Shown: positions 43,203 through 52,038 of the stretch, one piece after another
Numbering within the stretch: position 1 is the first letter of the stretch
Layout: every line of letters starts with the position of its first letter
Assembly (NCBI GenBank): GCA_965216905.1
Contig: OZ244213.1
Coordinates: 1-64,000, forward strand
Direction of reading: 5' to 3'
Source: G965216905 sp965216905
Lineage (GTDB): Bacteria; Actinomycetota; Acidimicrobiia; Spongiisociales; ZC4RG35
Length of the DNA stretch: 64,000 bases
Notes under the pieces: generated by a model
Databases searched by the model: none
Told to the model about the DNA's origin: nothing
Seen by the model: the letters and a program-made list of their open reading frames with translations, nothing else
Translations under genes and position numbers: made by a program

Positions 43203-45677
43203 ATGCGACGAGAGAATCCGCCGGAGGAGGAACGCGTCGACCGCTGGGAGTCCCGGCCGGTCCTGTCGCGTCTGCTCCGCGTCGCGATCTTCCTCATCCC
43301 GCTGATCGCCGGCTTCGTGGTGGGCGCCATCGTGGCGCGGTCCCTTCCCGATCCGCGCTCGGCCGCCGACGTCGTCATGTGGTGGCTCATCATCATCGCT
43401 GCGTCATCGGTCACCGCCACCATCGTCGACCGGTTCGCCCGGCGGCTGCTGCCACTGAGCTGGCTGCTCCAGATGACGATGCTGTTTCCCGACAAGGCGC
43501 CGCCCCGCTATCGGGTGGCCCAGCGGACCGGCAACGTCACCGAACTGAAGCGCCGCATCGCCGCTGCCCAAGAAGGTGGTGACGCCGACCTCGGCGAGAT
43601 GTCGTCACTGATCCTGTCGTTGGCGACGGCGCTGTCGAACCACGATCGCAAGACGCGAGGCCACTCGGAACGCACCCGGGCGTACACCGACATGATCGCC
43701 GAAGAGATGGGACTCGCCACCCAAGACCGCGACAAGCTGCGTTGGGCGGCGCTGCTCCACGACGTCGGAAAGCTCGAGGTCTCCGCCGACGTCCTCAACA
43801 AGGACGGCAGCCTCGACGAAGAGGAGTGGCGGCAGATCCGACGGCATCCGATCGCCGGAATGCGGCTCGTCGCACCGCTCGTGCCGTGGCTCGGTGGCTG
43901 GGCGCAGACTATCGAACACCATCACGAGAGATGGGACGGCACCGGCTACCCGTACGGTCTCGCCGGGACCGAGATCAACCTGGGCGCCCGCATCGTCTCC
44001 GTTGCAGACGCCTACGACGTCATGACGGCCGGACGGAACTATCAGGGCGCCATGTCGGCGGCCGCGACCCGCGAAGAGATCGCCACGATGGCAGGGACGC
44101 AGTTCGACCCGGCCGTCGTCCGAGCACTGATGAGTGTCTCGCTCGGTCGGCTGCGATGGGTGGCCGGACCACTGGCCGGGGTGATGCAGCTTCCCTTCCT
44201 GCGTGGACTTCCGGCATTCGGGCGCGATGCCACGACCATCTTGGCCAGCGGCGCACTCATGACCACCACCTTGGCGGCCGGCCTCGTCACCACACTGCCG
44301 ACACCGATCGCCGACCAGCTCGGAGCTGCCGACCAGGTCGTCGCGGCCGAGGACCCCAACACGAGCCTCTCCCCTCCCGATACCGCTTCTGGACCGTTCT
44401 CGAGTACCGACGGGGCGATCGTCGCGGGCGGACCCGGAATCGGTTCGGATACGGCCAATCCGCTCGGACCGGGCGCCGCCGCCGGTACCCGATCCGGCGA
44501 CGCCTCGGGCGAAACGGGAGAGGCAGCGGCGGCCGGAGGCGACGAGGACGACGAACCGGCCCCCGGGTCACCGCTCCTGGGCGACGACCGGGTGGTCACG
44601 CCGGAGGACGTGCCCGTGCTCATCGACGTCTTGCAGAACGACACACCCGGGGTTGGCCAACTCGATTCGTCCAGCCTCCGCGTCGTGAACGGGGCAAACC
44701 TCGGCACCGTCGCCCCGCAGGGCGGCCTCCTGCGCTATATCCCGAGACCCAACCTGTCGGGATCCGACGAGTTTGCATATCAGGTCTGCGACGACGCCGA
44801 CGGGTGTGACACCGCCGTCGTCACGGTCGAAGTCACACCGGTCAACGACGCCCCCGAGGCCGCCACCGAACCTGCGTTCGTCGACGAGGATGCCGCCGTC
44901 ACCCATCCACTGACGGTGACCGATGTCGACGGCGACACCGTCGACTGCAGCATCGCTTCCGCTCCCGCATCGGGACAGGCCACGGTCGACCCGGGGTGCG
45001 CATCGTTCACCTATACGCCGGCGCCCGATTTCAATGGCCTCGACTCGGTCGATCTCGGGATCTCGGACGGAACCACATCGGTCGTCCTCGGCGTCACCAT
45101 CAACGTCACCCCGATGAACGACGCCCCGGTGGCCAACCCCGACACCGCCTCGACGCCGTGGAGCGCCGCCGTGACCATCCCGGTCACCGCGAACGACACG
45201 GATATCGACGGCGATCCGCTGGCCGTCACCGTCGTCGGAGCACCGGCGTCCGGCGTCGCAGTCGCGGCCGGTGGCAGCATCGTCTACACCCCGACGGTCG
45301 GGACTCCCGGATCGTTCGAGATCGCCTACCAGGCGTGCGATCCCGGCGGGCTGTGCGCCCCCTCGACCGCTACGGTTTCGGTGACGGGTGTGATGGTCGC
45401 CGTCGACGACCAGTTCACGACCCAACGCGGCGGCGTCATCATCATCGACCCGCTCGCCAACGACCTGCCGGGATCGGGGTCCATCGATCGTTCCACCTGG
45501 TCGATCACGACCTCACCGGCTCATGGAACCATCCGCGTCACGGGCGCCCGTCTCCAGTACCGGGTCGATCGCGCCTTTGTCGGCACCGACTCCTTCACCT
45601 ACTCGGTCTGCGACACGAACGGAACGTGTGACAGCGCGCTGGTCGTGATCGTTGTTCAGGAGGCCGAAGGACGCTGA
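43203..45677 (+). CDS. HD-GYP phosphodiesterase-like protein with extracytoplasmic Ig-like repeats (copy 2)
   Basis: 824 aa, same order of parts as the preceding gene: N-terminal ERVDRWESRP and two helices, an HD-GYP core (RGHSERTRAY, LLHDVGK, HHHERWDGTGYPYG, SVADAYDVMT), a third helix (ILASGALMTTTLAAGLVTTL), an acidic Gly/Ala/Asp linker instead of the Pro/Thr one, and four Ig-like repeats (V-T-P-V/M-N-D-A-P boundaries typical of cadherin-like/VCBS repeats). GGAGG lies 4 nt before the ATG at 43203; a GTG at 43200 is also possible. All HD-GYP metal ligands appear intact in both copies. Confidence 0.85.
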   Translation: MRRENPPEEERVDRWESRPVLSRLLRVAIFLIPLIAGFVVGAIVARSLPDPRSAADVVMWWLIIIAASSVTATIVDRFARRLLPLSWLLQMTMLFPDKAPPRYRVAQRTGNVTELKRRIAAAQEGGDADLGEMSSLILSLATALSNHDRKTRGHSERTRAYTDMIAEEMGLATQDRDKLRWAALLHDVGKLEVSADVLNKDGSLDEEEWRQIRRHPIAGMRLVAPLVPWLGGWAQTIEHHHERWDGTGYPYGLAGTEINLGARIVSVADAYDVMTAGRNYQGAMSAAATREEIATMAGTQFDPAVVRALMSVSLGRLRWVAGPLAGVMQLPFLRGLPAFGRDATTILASGALMTTTLAAGLVTTLPTPIADQLGAADQVVAAEDPNTSLSPPDTASGPFSSTDGAIVAGGPGIGSDTANPLGPGAAAGTRSGDASGETGEAAAAGGDEDDEPAPGSPLLGDDRVVTPEDVPVLIDVLQNDTPGVGQLDSSSLRVVNGANLGTVAPQGGLLRYIPRPNLSGSDEFAYQVCDDADGCDTAVVTVEVTPVNDAPEAATEPAFVDEDAAVTHPLTVTDVDGDTVDCSIASAPASGQATVDPGCASFTYTPAPDFNGLDSVDLGISDGTTSVVLGVTINVTPMNDAPVANPDTASTPWSAAVTIPVTANDTDIDGDPLAVTVVGAPASGVAVAAGGSIVYTPTVGTPGSFEIAYQACDPGGLCAPSTATVSVTGVMVAVDDQFTTQRGGVIIIDPLANDLPGSGSIDRSTWSITTSPAHGTIRVTGARLQYRVDRAFVGTDSFTYSVCDTNGTCDSALVVIVVQEAEGR

Positions 45678-45709
45678 CCGGCGCCCGATGATCGGCTCCG
45701 ACACTGCGG

Positions 45710-45715
45710 TAGCCT
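45710..45715 (+). promoter_or_regulatory. Putative -10 element of the xdhC-coxG pair
   Basis: TAGCCT ends 7 nt before the GTG start at 45723, the same spacing as at 22375, 23252, 23560 and 48802. Confidence 0.45.
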
Positions 45716-45722
45716 CCCACCC

Positions 45723-46793
45723 GTGACCCACGAACTCGCCGCCACCCTCGACGCCATGCGCGACTGGAGCGCCCGAGGAATCGACTTCGCCATGGCGACC
45801 GTCGTCGGCGTCCGGGGCTCGACGTATCGCGGCCTGGGGGCACGTCAGCTCATCTCGGAGCAGGGCACGTCCGTTGGAACGGTATCCGGCGGATGTCTCG
45901 ATCAGGACCTCACGTCGACGGCCCGGGCTGTGATGGAAGCGGGAGTTTCCCGCATCGTCGAGTTCGACCTGACCGCCGATGACGAGGCGGTGTGGGGTTG
46001 GGGAATCGGCTGCAACGGCGTCACCGTCGTGAAGGTCGAACCCGCATCGACTGCCCTGGAGACGGCGGATGGCCTCCAGCGGCTCCGAGCCCAGAGCGGC
46101 GTGCTCGTCCACGAGCTCCGTCCCTCCGGACGGCTGTGGTTTCCTTGGCAGGAGGTACCGGATCCGATCCGTGGGGTGGCGGCGGCCGCCATGCGCGAGG
46201 CGCGATCTCAGGTGGTGACGACCGAAGGGACCAGCGTGTTCCTGGAGGTGTTTGGCGGCACCCCCCGGCTCCTGGTGTGCGGTGCCGGCCACGACGCGGT
46301 GCCGCTTGTGCGCCTGGGGGCCGATCTGGGATTCGAGGTCGTGGTCGTCGACGATCGTCGCCAGTTCCTCACCGACGACCGCTTTCCGGAGGCGGCGGCG
46401 CTGGTCACCAGCGAACCGGCATCACTGGCAACGGCGGTCGACCTCGACAGTCGGACCTACGCGGTGCTGATCACCCACAACTACCTTCGGGACCTCGACT
46501 ATCTGCGGGCTCTGCTCGGGAGCGACGCGGCCTACATCGGCAGCCTGGGCCCCGGCGAGCGTCTCGGCAAACTCCTGGCCGACCTGCGACACGATGGTGT
46601 GGAACTCACCGAAGCAGCCGCCGCCAAGCTGCACGGGCCGGCCGGGGTCGACATCGGCGCCGAAGGTCCGGTCGAGATCGCCTGGTCCATCCTGGCCGAG
46701 ATCCTGGCGGTGCGGAGCGGCACCTCCGCCGGCTTCCTGCGCGACCGCAAGGGTCCAAGACTCACTCCCACCGCAGGCAGCGCCACGAAGTAG
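45723..46793 (+). CDS. XdhC/CoxI-family molybdenum hydroxylase maturation protein
   Basis: 356 aa, GTG start. XdhC proteins bind molybdenum cofactor, promote its sulphuration and insert it into xanthine dehydrogenase or CO dehydrogenase-type enzymes. The N-terminal XdhC_CoxI domain has GSTYRGLGARQLIS, the cysteine motif VSGGCLDQDL and GWGIGCNGV. The C-terminal XdhC_C Rossmann domain has LLVCGAGHDAVPLVRL and ITHNYLRDLDYL. CoxG follows 41 bp downstream; the hydroxylase subunits themselves are not in the window. Confidence 0.93.
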   Translation: MTHELAATLDAMRDWSARGIDFAMATVVGVRGSTYRGLGARQLISEQGTSVGTVSGGCLDQDLTSTARAVMEAGVSRIVEFDLTADDEAVWGWGIGCNGVTVVKVEPASTALETADGLQRLRAQSGVLVHELRPSGRLWFPWQEVPDPIRGVAAAAMREARSQVVTTEGTSVFLEVFGGTPRLLVCGAGHDAVPLVRLGADLGFEVVVVDDRRQFLTDDRFPEAAALVTSEPASLATAVDLDSRTYAVLITHNYLRDLDYLRALLGSDAAYIGSLGPGERLGKLLADLRHDGVELTEAAAAKLHGPAGVDIGAEGPVEIAWSILAEILAVRSGTSAGFLRDRKGPRLTPTAGSATK

Positions 46794-46834
46794 GCTCCGT
46801 CCCCGCCGGACAGAGAGGAATCCAGAGGTATCCG

Positions 46835-47386
46835 ATGAACATCTCCCACACCTTCGAAGTCTCGAAACCGATCGAGTGCGTTTGGAGCTTCTTCCAGGAC
46901 ATTCCCGAGGTCGCGTCCTGCCTCCCCGGGGCGGAGCTGGTAGCCGACCGCGGCGAGGGAGCCTATGACGGAAAGGTGTCGGTGAAGCTCGGACCGATGT
47001 CGGCCAACTTCGAAGGCACCGCCACGGTCGTGACGGACGGCGACGCACGCACCGGCCAGATCGACGGCAAGGGCGTCGACAAGCGCGGCGGGAGTCGTGG
47101 CCAGGTCAAGGTCACCTACGGCCTGGAATCGGCGGGATCGGGCACCAAGGTGAACATCGACGCCAACGTCAACCTCTCCGGCGCCGCCGCCCAGTTCGGC
47201 CGGACCGGCCTGATCAACGAAATGTCCAGCCGGCTCATCGGCGAGTTCGTCCAATGTGTGGAAGCGAAGCTGGCCGCCACCACCGAGGACGAGGCACGCA
47301 TGGTGGTTGCGGGGGAGGTCAACGGACTCGCGCTCTTCTTCCAGAGCCTGGCCGCCTGGTTCAAGCGGCTGTTCAGCCGAAGCTGA
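46835..47386 (+). CDS. CoxG-like SRPBCC protein (CO dehydrogenase subunit G family)
   Basis: 183 aa. An SRPBCC-fold lipid/cofactor-binding protein of the CoxG family, linked to membrane recruitment of Mo-hydroxylases. It starts MNISHTFEVSKPIECVWSFFQDIPEVASCLPGAEL and continues YDGKVSVKLGPMSANFEGTATV, both typical. An amphipathic C-terminus (LALFFQSLAAWFKRLFSR) could anchor it to the membrane. Co-directional with xdhC, convergent with the MogA gene 24 bp on. Confidence 0.9.
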   Translation: MNISHTFEVSKPIECVWSFFQDIPEVASCLPGAELVADRGEGAYDGKVSVKLGPMSANFEGTATVVTDGDARTGQIDGKGVDKRGGSRGQVKVTYGLESAGSGTKVNIDANVNLSGAAAQFGRTGLINEMSSRLIGEFVQCVEAKLAATTEDEARMVVAGEVNGLALFFQSLAAWFKRLFSRS

Positions 47387-47410
47387 CCGGCCGACCCGGC
47401 CACCGTCACA

Positions 47411-47893
47411 TCAGTGCTCCGTGTGCCCGACCAGGAGCTCGAGGGCGTGGGGTACCAGGTCGAGCAACGCAGAGAGGTTCTCGACGGCGCCACGAGGGCT
47501 GCCGGGCAGGTTGACCACCAGACTGGTTCCGGCGCTGCCCACCAAACCTCGACCGAGGGCGGCCATCGGCGTGGCGCCGATGCCAGTCTGGAACATCAGG
47601 TGCTCGAGCCCGCCCGCCCGCCGGTCGATCACCCGCTCGGTCGCTTCCGGCGTGACGTCGCGAGGCCCGAACCCGGTCCCCCCGGTCGTGACGACCAACC
47701 GGGCGTGCGCCACCGCCCGACGGAGCGAGTCTTCGATTGCGGGAATCTCGTCGACCACCACATCTCGAATCACCACGGAGAAACCGGCCTGCTCGACGAG
47801 CTGTGTGAGCGCCTCACCCGAGCGATCCTCCCTCGTTCCGGCACTCACGCCGTCGCTCACCGTGATGATGGCTGTGGTGTTCAGGGCCTCCAT
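47411..47893 (-). CDS. MogA/MoaB-family molybdopterin adenylyltransferase
   Basis: 160 aa. It activates molybdopterin by adenylation before molybdenum insertion. The MPT-binding motif is TTGGTGFGPRDVTPEAT at about 69-85. Other family marks are SDGVSAGTREDRSG near the N-terminus, GLEHLM and VNLPGSPRGAVENL. Proximity to xdhC and coxG on the other strand supports a shared molybdenum-enzyme context. Its start overlaps the upstream membrane protein gene by 13 bp. Confidence 0.93.
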   Translation of the reverse strand: MEALNTTAIITVSDGVSAGTREDRSGEALTQLVEQAGFSVVIRDVVVDEIPAIEDSLRRAVAHARLVVTTGGTGFGPRDVTPEATERVIDRRAGGLEHLMFQTGIGATPMAALGRGLVGSAGTSLVVNLPGSPRGAVENLSALLDLVPHALELLVGHTEH

Positions 47894-48750
47894 ACCAGTC
47901 GCAGGTTCTCATCCCACGGTGGAATGTTCAACCCGGGGGCCAAACCGAACCGGAAGACGATGAATGCGAGTGCGTAGCCGATGAGCAGTCCGAAGGCCAA
48001 CCCCCGTTCCTCGACGACCTGAGGAGGCGGCACCGACTTCACGAAGAGCGCCGCGACGCAGGTGAGAATGATGAACACACCCACCAGTGGCAGTGAAGCC
48101 ACCAGTCCGCTGCCCTGGTCGGGGATGAAGAGCGGCACGGCGAGGAGCGGCCCGACCAAGCCGGGCAACAACGCGATCGACGCCATGAATCGCAACCGTT
48201 CGGTCCAGGAGCCGATCTCGGTGCGATGCCGGCTGAACGACAGGAATGCCGGTGCGGCACCCGTGGCAACCAAACCCAATCCGACGATCGCCATCCCGGA
48301 GATGGTGAGATGGACGCTGCGCGGCAGGCTCCCGTTGGCGAACACCGAACCCATTACCGAGGTCTCGTCGAACGCACCGCGGGCGATCTCGGCCAGGCCG
48401 TTGCGGAAACAGAAGAGCAACGTCCACAGCATGAGCAACCGGCCGGCGGACCGATCCTTCGAGCCCGGGTACAGCATGAGCAGGACGATTCCGACCGCCA
48501 GGCTGGCGGCGGGGGCGGCCAGTGCAACCGGTTCGACTCCCGGAGAACGGAGCAAAGTGAAGGCGTTGGTCATCACCGGCTCATGACCGAGCAACCCTCC
48601 GGCGATCGCCACGCCGGCTTGCTCCACCAAGCGGGCAATACCCACGGCGAGTCCGACCGCGACCAGGGAATTGGCAAAGAACGCCGGCGCCGTCCGGATG
48701 ACCAACGGCGACGAGGCGGAGGACTCCTTCATGGTCTGCGTCACGGCCAT
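47881..48750 (-). CDS. Multi-pass membrane protein, unknown
   Basis: 289 aa, about seven hydrophobic helices. A charged segment around SFSRHRTEIGSWTERLRF lies on one face. No transporter or enzyme motif recognised. Its 3' end overlaps the mogA-like start by 13 bp, so the two are probably co-transcribed. It is divergent from the DUF1992 gene, 51 bp away. Confidence 0.75.
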   Translation of the reverse strand: MAVTQTMKESSASSPLVIRTAPAFFANSLVAVGLAVGIARLVEQAGVAIAGGLLGHEPVMTNAFTLLRSPGVEPVALAAPAASLAVGIVLLMLYPGSKDRSAGRLLMLWTLLFCFRNGLAEIARGAFDETSVMGSVFANGSLPRSVHLTISGMAIVGLGLVATGAAPAFLSFSRHRTEIGSWTERLRFMASIALLPGLVGPLLAVPLFIPDQGSGLVASLPLVGVFIILTCVAALFVKSVPPPQVVEERGLAFGLLIGYALAFIVFRFGLAPGLNIPPWDENLRLVWRP

Positions 48751-48801
48751 CCAGCGTATTCGAGAATCGCACCGCGTCCAGCCGGGAGTATCGTCGGCGG
48801 T

Positions 48802-49041
48802 GTGAAAGGGCCGAGCGACCCATCTGCGATTTCGAGGGCATCGCCCACCGAGAACCTGCCCGTCGACGACGGATATGGCGGGTTGGTCGAGCGGAGAATC
48901 CTGGCCGCATTGGCCGAGGGACGCTTCGACGACCTACCGGGCAGTGGGTTGGCGCTCCCTCATCGGGGCGAGCACGACGACCCCGAGTGGTGGGCGAGAC
49001 GCAAGATCGAAGCGCTGCGGTCGATGGGAGCCAGCACATGA
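48802..49041 (+). CDS. DUF1992 (DnaJ-C28-type) domain protein
   Basis: 79 aa. The core LVERRILAALAEGRFDDLPGSGLAL matches the DUF1992 motif (I/L-E-R-x-I-x-x-A-x-x-x-G-x-F-x-x-L-P-G-x-G). The GTG start at 48802 lies 7 nt after TATCGT (48789-48794), supporting this start and leaderless transcription. Function unknown. Coupled to the DUF3039 gene by an ATGA overlap. Confidence 0.85.
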   Translation: MKGPSDPSAISRASPTENLPVDDGYGGLVERRILAALAEGRFDDLPGSGLALPHRGEHDDPEWWARRKIEALRSMGAST

Positions 49042-49274
49042 ATCCGACCGAGACGACGCCGACGGTGGACCGGTCGACCGTCCCGAAGCCCTCCGACGGC
49101 GATCACGAGCGGCTGGCCCACTACGTCAAGAAATCCGACATTCTGCGCTCCAACGTCGACGGCGTCGAGGTCGAGGCCCTATGCGGCAAGCACTGGATTC
49201 CGAACCGGGATCCGGAGCGGTATCCCGTGTGCGGCACCTGCAAGGAGATCATGGCCGCCATCCGGAATCGCTGA
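49038..49274 (+). CDS. DUF3039 protein
   Basis: 78 aa. An actinobacterial family; the conserved block is HYVKKSDILRSNVDGVEVEALCGKHW, then PNRDPERYPVCGTCKEIM. The three cysteines (C in ALCG and C-x2-C in CGTC) with a nearby histidine suggest zinc binding. Function unknown. Its ATG overlaps the DUF1992 stop by 4 bp. Confidence 0.9.
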   Translation: MNPTETTPTVDRSTVPKPSDGDHERLAHYVKKSDILRSNVDGVEVEALCGKHWIPNRDPERYPVCGTCKEIMAAIRNR

Positions 49275-49295
49275 CGGGCTTTCGAGCCCGGCTCG

Positions 49296-49826
49296 TCACC
49301 CCTCGACGAGGTCGGCTCGCCGCCTTCGCTCCGTCCGGATCGACGAATACTCGTCGGCAAACCCAAGTGCCATGAGCGGCAACAACGCGCCCGTGAAGAC
49401 CCCGGCCGGCGTGGCAACGATCAGCAAGCCGAAGATGTACACGACCGCCAAACCGGAGGCGATCAGCCGCCACTTCATCACGTCATCCGCGCCAGGATCG
49501 GCCAACGTCAAAGCGCCGCCCACGCCAAAACCCGCGGAGGCACCGAGGGCCGGCGACAGAAGTCCGACACCGAGGCCCAGCAATACCAACACGACCATCG
49601 CCCACAGCACCCGTTTGGGCTGCGGGTTGCGTGACACCAACGCCAGCATCACGAAAACGAATGGCGCCACCGTGAGACCGATCCCCAGCAACGTGGGGTC
49701 GATACCGGCGACGCCATCCCTGACTGCGAATGCCGAGGCGTACGGGAAGTAGCTGAACAGCATGACCACCGTCGAGACGGCGATCGCCAGCCAGTTCCGA
49801 CGCAGGGCCTGCCGACCCTCGGACAC
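49296..49826 (-). CDS. Small multi-pass membrane protein, unknown
   Basis: 176 aa, about five hydrophobic helices, a basic start (SEGRQALRRNWL) and a basic cytoplasmic C-terminus (SSIRTERRRRADLVEG). It follows the sugar ABC permease gene by 14 bp and is probably at the end of the same transcript. No recognised family. Confidence 0.7.
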   Translation of the reverse strand: MSEGRQALRRNWLAIAVSTVVMLFSYFPYASAFAVRDGVAGIDPTLLGIGLTVAPFVFVMLALVSRNPQPKRVLWAMVVLVLLGLGVGLLSPALGASAGFGVGGALTLADPGADDVMKWRLIASGLAVVYIFGLLIVATPAGVFTGALLPLMALGFADEYSSIRTERRRRADLVEG

Positions 49827-49840
49827 CTCGGCCGTGACCG

Positions 49841-50731
49841 TTATCCCTTCACCGATCCGGCGGTCAGCCCTCGGACGAAGAACCGCTGGAGCGAGAAGAA
49901 CACCGCCAGCGGAAGGATCAGCGTGACGAACGCCGCGGCGGGCAGCAGGTTCAATGCCCCCTCACCCCGGCCCGCGAGGTCGGCCAACTCGACCGTCAGA
50001 ACCCGGACGTTGGGTTCGATGCCCAGGAACACCAAGGCGACCAGATAGTCGTTCCACACCCACAGGAACTGGAAGATGGCGAACGATGCCAGGACCGGAA
50101 CCGAGAGCGGGATGATCAGCCTCGTGAAGATCTTGAAGTGGTCGGCGCCGTCGATCTGTGCCGACTCGATCAACGATCCCGGGAGCGACCCCATGTAGTT
50201 CCTCAGGAGGTAGATCGCCAGCGGCAGGCCGAACCCGGCGTGTGCCAGCCACACCGACGGGAAGGTCCCGTTGAGATCGAAGTCCGTGTAGATCCGCAAG
50301 ATCGGGATCAACGCCATCTGCAGCGGCACCACCATCAGGCCGACCACGGTCACGAACATCAGGTTGCGACCGGGGAACTCCATCCAGGAGAACGCGTATG
50401 CGGCGAAGGCCGCCACCGTGATCGGGATCACCACGGCCGGAACGGTGACTGCCAGGGTGTTGGCGAACGCGTTCCCGAATCCTTCCTCCAGCACCCTGCT
50501 GTAGTTCTCCAGCGTCCACGTGCCTCCGTCGAACAGGGAACCGAAGACGCTCCACCAGCCGCTGGACCGGATGCTTCGCGGCTCGCGGAACGAGTTGATG
50601 AGCAACCCGAGGGACGGGATCGTCCACAGGGTGGCGAGAACGGCCACCGTCAGGTACGCCGGCCAGCGGGAGGACTCCCGGCGGGAAGGGCCGGTGACGG
50701 TCGCTTCGGGGGTGGCGGTTTCGGTGGTCAT
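49841..50731 (-). CDS. Sugar ABC transporter permease (MalG/UgpE type)
   Basis: 296 aa, six membrane helices. The cytoplasmic coupling loop is ESAQIDGADHFKIFTRLIIP (EAA motif with E-x2-x3-G-x9-P spacing). With the MalF-type partner (4-bp overlap) it forms the channel of a carbohydrate importer. The N-terminal 25 residues are a hydrophilic extension. No ATPase gene is in the cluster, so a shared MsmX/UgpC-type ATPase must serve it (inference). Confidence 0.93.
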   Translation of the reverse strand: MTTETATPEATVTGPSRRESSRWPAYLTVAVLATLWTIPSLGLLINSFREPRSIRSSGWWSVFGSLFDGGTWTLENYSRVLEEGFGNAFANTLAVTVPAVVIPITVAAFAAYAFSWMEFPGRNLMFVTVVGLMVVPLQMALIPILRIYTDFDLNGTFPSVWLAHAGFGLPLAIYLLRNYMGSLPGSLIESAQIDGADHFKIFTRLIIPLSVPVLASFAIFQFLWVWNDYLVALVFLGIEPNVRVLTVELADLAGRGEGALNLLPAAAFVTLILPLAVFFSLQRFFVRGLTAGSVKG

Positions 50732-51879
50732 CGGATCGCCTCCTGCTCACGGAACCGTTTGATGTTCATGATCAGAATCGGGATCACCGCGATGAACAGG
50801 ACCACCGCCAGTGCGGCGCCGACCCCGTTGTTGCGGTTGACGAAGAACTCCTTGACCATCAACTCGGCGACCACCGATGTGTCGTCGCGGCCACCGGTGT
50901 TGACCCACACGATGTCGAAGACCTTCCAGGTGGTGATGACGATCGTGGTCCACACCACGACCAGTGTCGAGGCGATGGTCGGAACCACCACCCGCCAGAA
51001 CACCTGCCACTCGTTGGCGCCATCGATCCGGGCAGCCTCGAGCATGTCGTCCGGAACTCCCTTGATCGCCGACGACAGGATCACCATCGCGAACCCGGTC
51101 TGGAGCCAAACCAGGATGATCATCAGGTAGAAGTTGTTTTCCGGCGTTTGTGACAGCCACTGGACCGGTGACCCTCCGAACGCCGACCGGATTCCGTTCA
51201 ACAAGCCGATCTGCGAACCGAAGCCCTCGGCCCGGAACGAGTAGACGAAGGTCCACACGACCGACGCCGCCACGAACGAGACCGCCATCGGCAGGAAGAT
51301 CAGCGACTTCGACGTGGTCTCCAGCTTCCTCGGAAGCTTGTCGGAGAGGGTGGCGAACGCCAACCCGACGCCGACCGCCAACGCAGGCACCACCAGCACC
51401 CACACCACGCTGTTCCGCATCGATATCAGGTACTGACGTTGGGAGAAGATGGTGGCGTAGTTGTCGAACCCAACAAATTCGGTCGCCGAGGAGTTCTGGA
51501 AGCTCACCAGGAACGTATTGATGGCCGGCCAGACCAGATAGAACGCCAGCAGCACCATGGCCGGCCCGACGAAGGTGAACGGACGAACGGCCGACGCCGC
51601 CCGGGGCGGCAGTGCGTTGACGAGCCGATCCATGCCCCAATACAGAGCCCAGACCCCTCCCACGCCGACGATGATCGCCACGACGACCTGGAGGAGCTTG
51701 TTCTGGTCTTCGTCCTTCAGGAATTCGAAGGTGAAGAAGAAGATGACGATGACGGCCGGCACCACCAACGCGCCGAGCACTCGCAACAGCCAAACCATCG
51801 GTGTCGAGTCGGTCGCTCCCTCTTCGTGTAAGGGCCGCGACGATCTGGCATCCTCATCGAGGACTGGCGGGGTGGTCAT
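50728..51879 (-). CDS. Sugar ABC transporter permease (MalF/UgpA type)
   Basis: 383 aa. Two extra N-terminal helices precede the six-helix core. The EAA loop is EAARIDGANEWQVFWRVVVP. The ATG at 51879 was chosen because of the GGAGAGGA-rich ribosome site just upstream; the frame extends to 51912. The coupling overlap with the MalG-type gene shows they are one unit. Confidence 0.93.
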   Translation of the reverse strand: MTTPPVLDEDARSSRPLHEEGATDSTPMVWLLRVLGALVVPAVIVIFFFTFEFLKDEDQNKLLQVVVAIIVGVGGVWALYWGMDRLVNALPPRAASAVRPFTFVGPAMVLLAFYLVWPAINTFLVSFQNSSATEFVGFDNYATIFSQRQYLISMRNSVVWVLVVPALAVGVGLAFATLSDKLPRKLETTSKSLIFLPMAVSFVAASVVWTFVYSFRAEGFGSQIGLLNGIRSAFGGSPVQWLSQTPENNFYLMIILVWLQTGFAMVILSSAIKGVPDDMLEAARIDGANEWQVFWRVVVPTIASTLVVVWTTIVITTWKVFDIVWVNTGGRDDTSVVAELMVKEFFVNRNNGVGAALAVVLFIAVIPILIMNIKRFREQEAIR

Positions 51880-51964
51880 GGCGTCCTCTCTCCTCTCCTG
51901 GCCAGGGCCCACGCGCTCGGGTGGGCGTTCGTTCGGTTGTACCTCTGTCGGCTGAGCCTGTCTT

Positions 51965-52016
51965 CGGTTGTTTCGGCGGGGGGCGGTCCGATGAACCGGA
52001 CCGCCCCCCGCAACCG
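51965..52016 (-). terminator. Strong intercistronic hairpin between binding-protein and permease genes
   Basis: A perfect 14-bp inverted repeat, CGGGGGGCGGTCCG (51977-51990) and its complement (51997-52010), with a 6-nt loop, extended by CGGTTG/CAACCG (51965-51970 and 52011-52016). No U-tract follows, so it is more likely an mRNA-stabilising or partial-termination hairpin that keeps binding-protein mRNA in excess over permease mRNA, as in other sugar ABC operons. Confidence 0.7.
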
Positions 52017-52038
52017 AGTCGGCGGACGGTTTACTCGA

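Noticed and set aside
43140..43205. Similar DNA (CATGTGCG...TGGAGGTG) before both HD-GYP genes, considered as an attachment site
   Set aside because: It is explained by the tandem gene duplication including the ribosome-site region; no integrase or mobility genes nearby.
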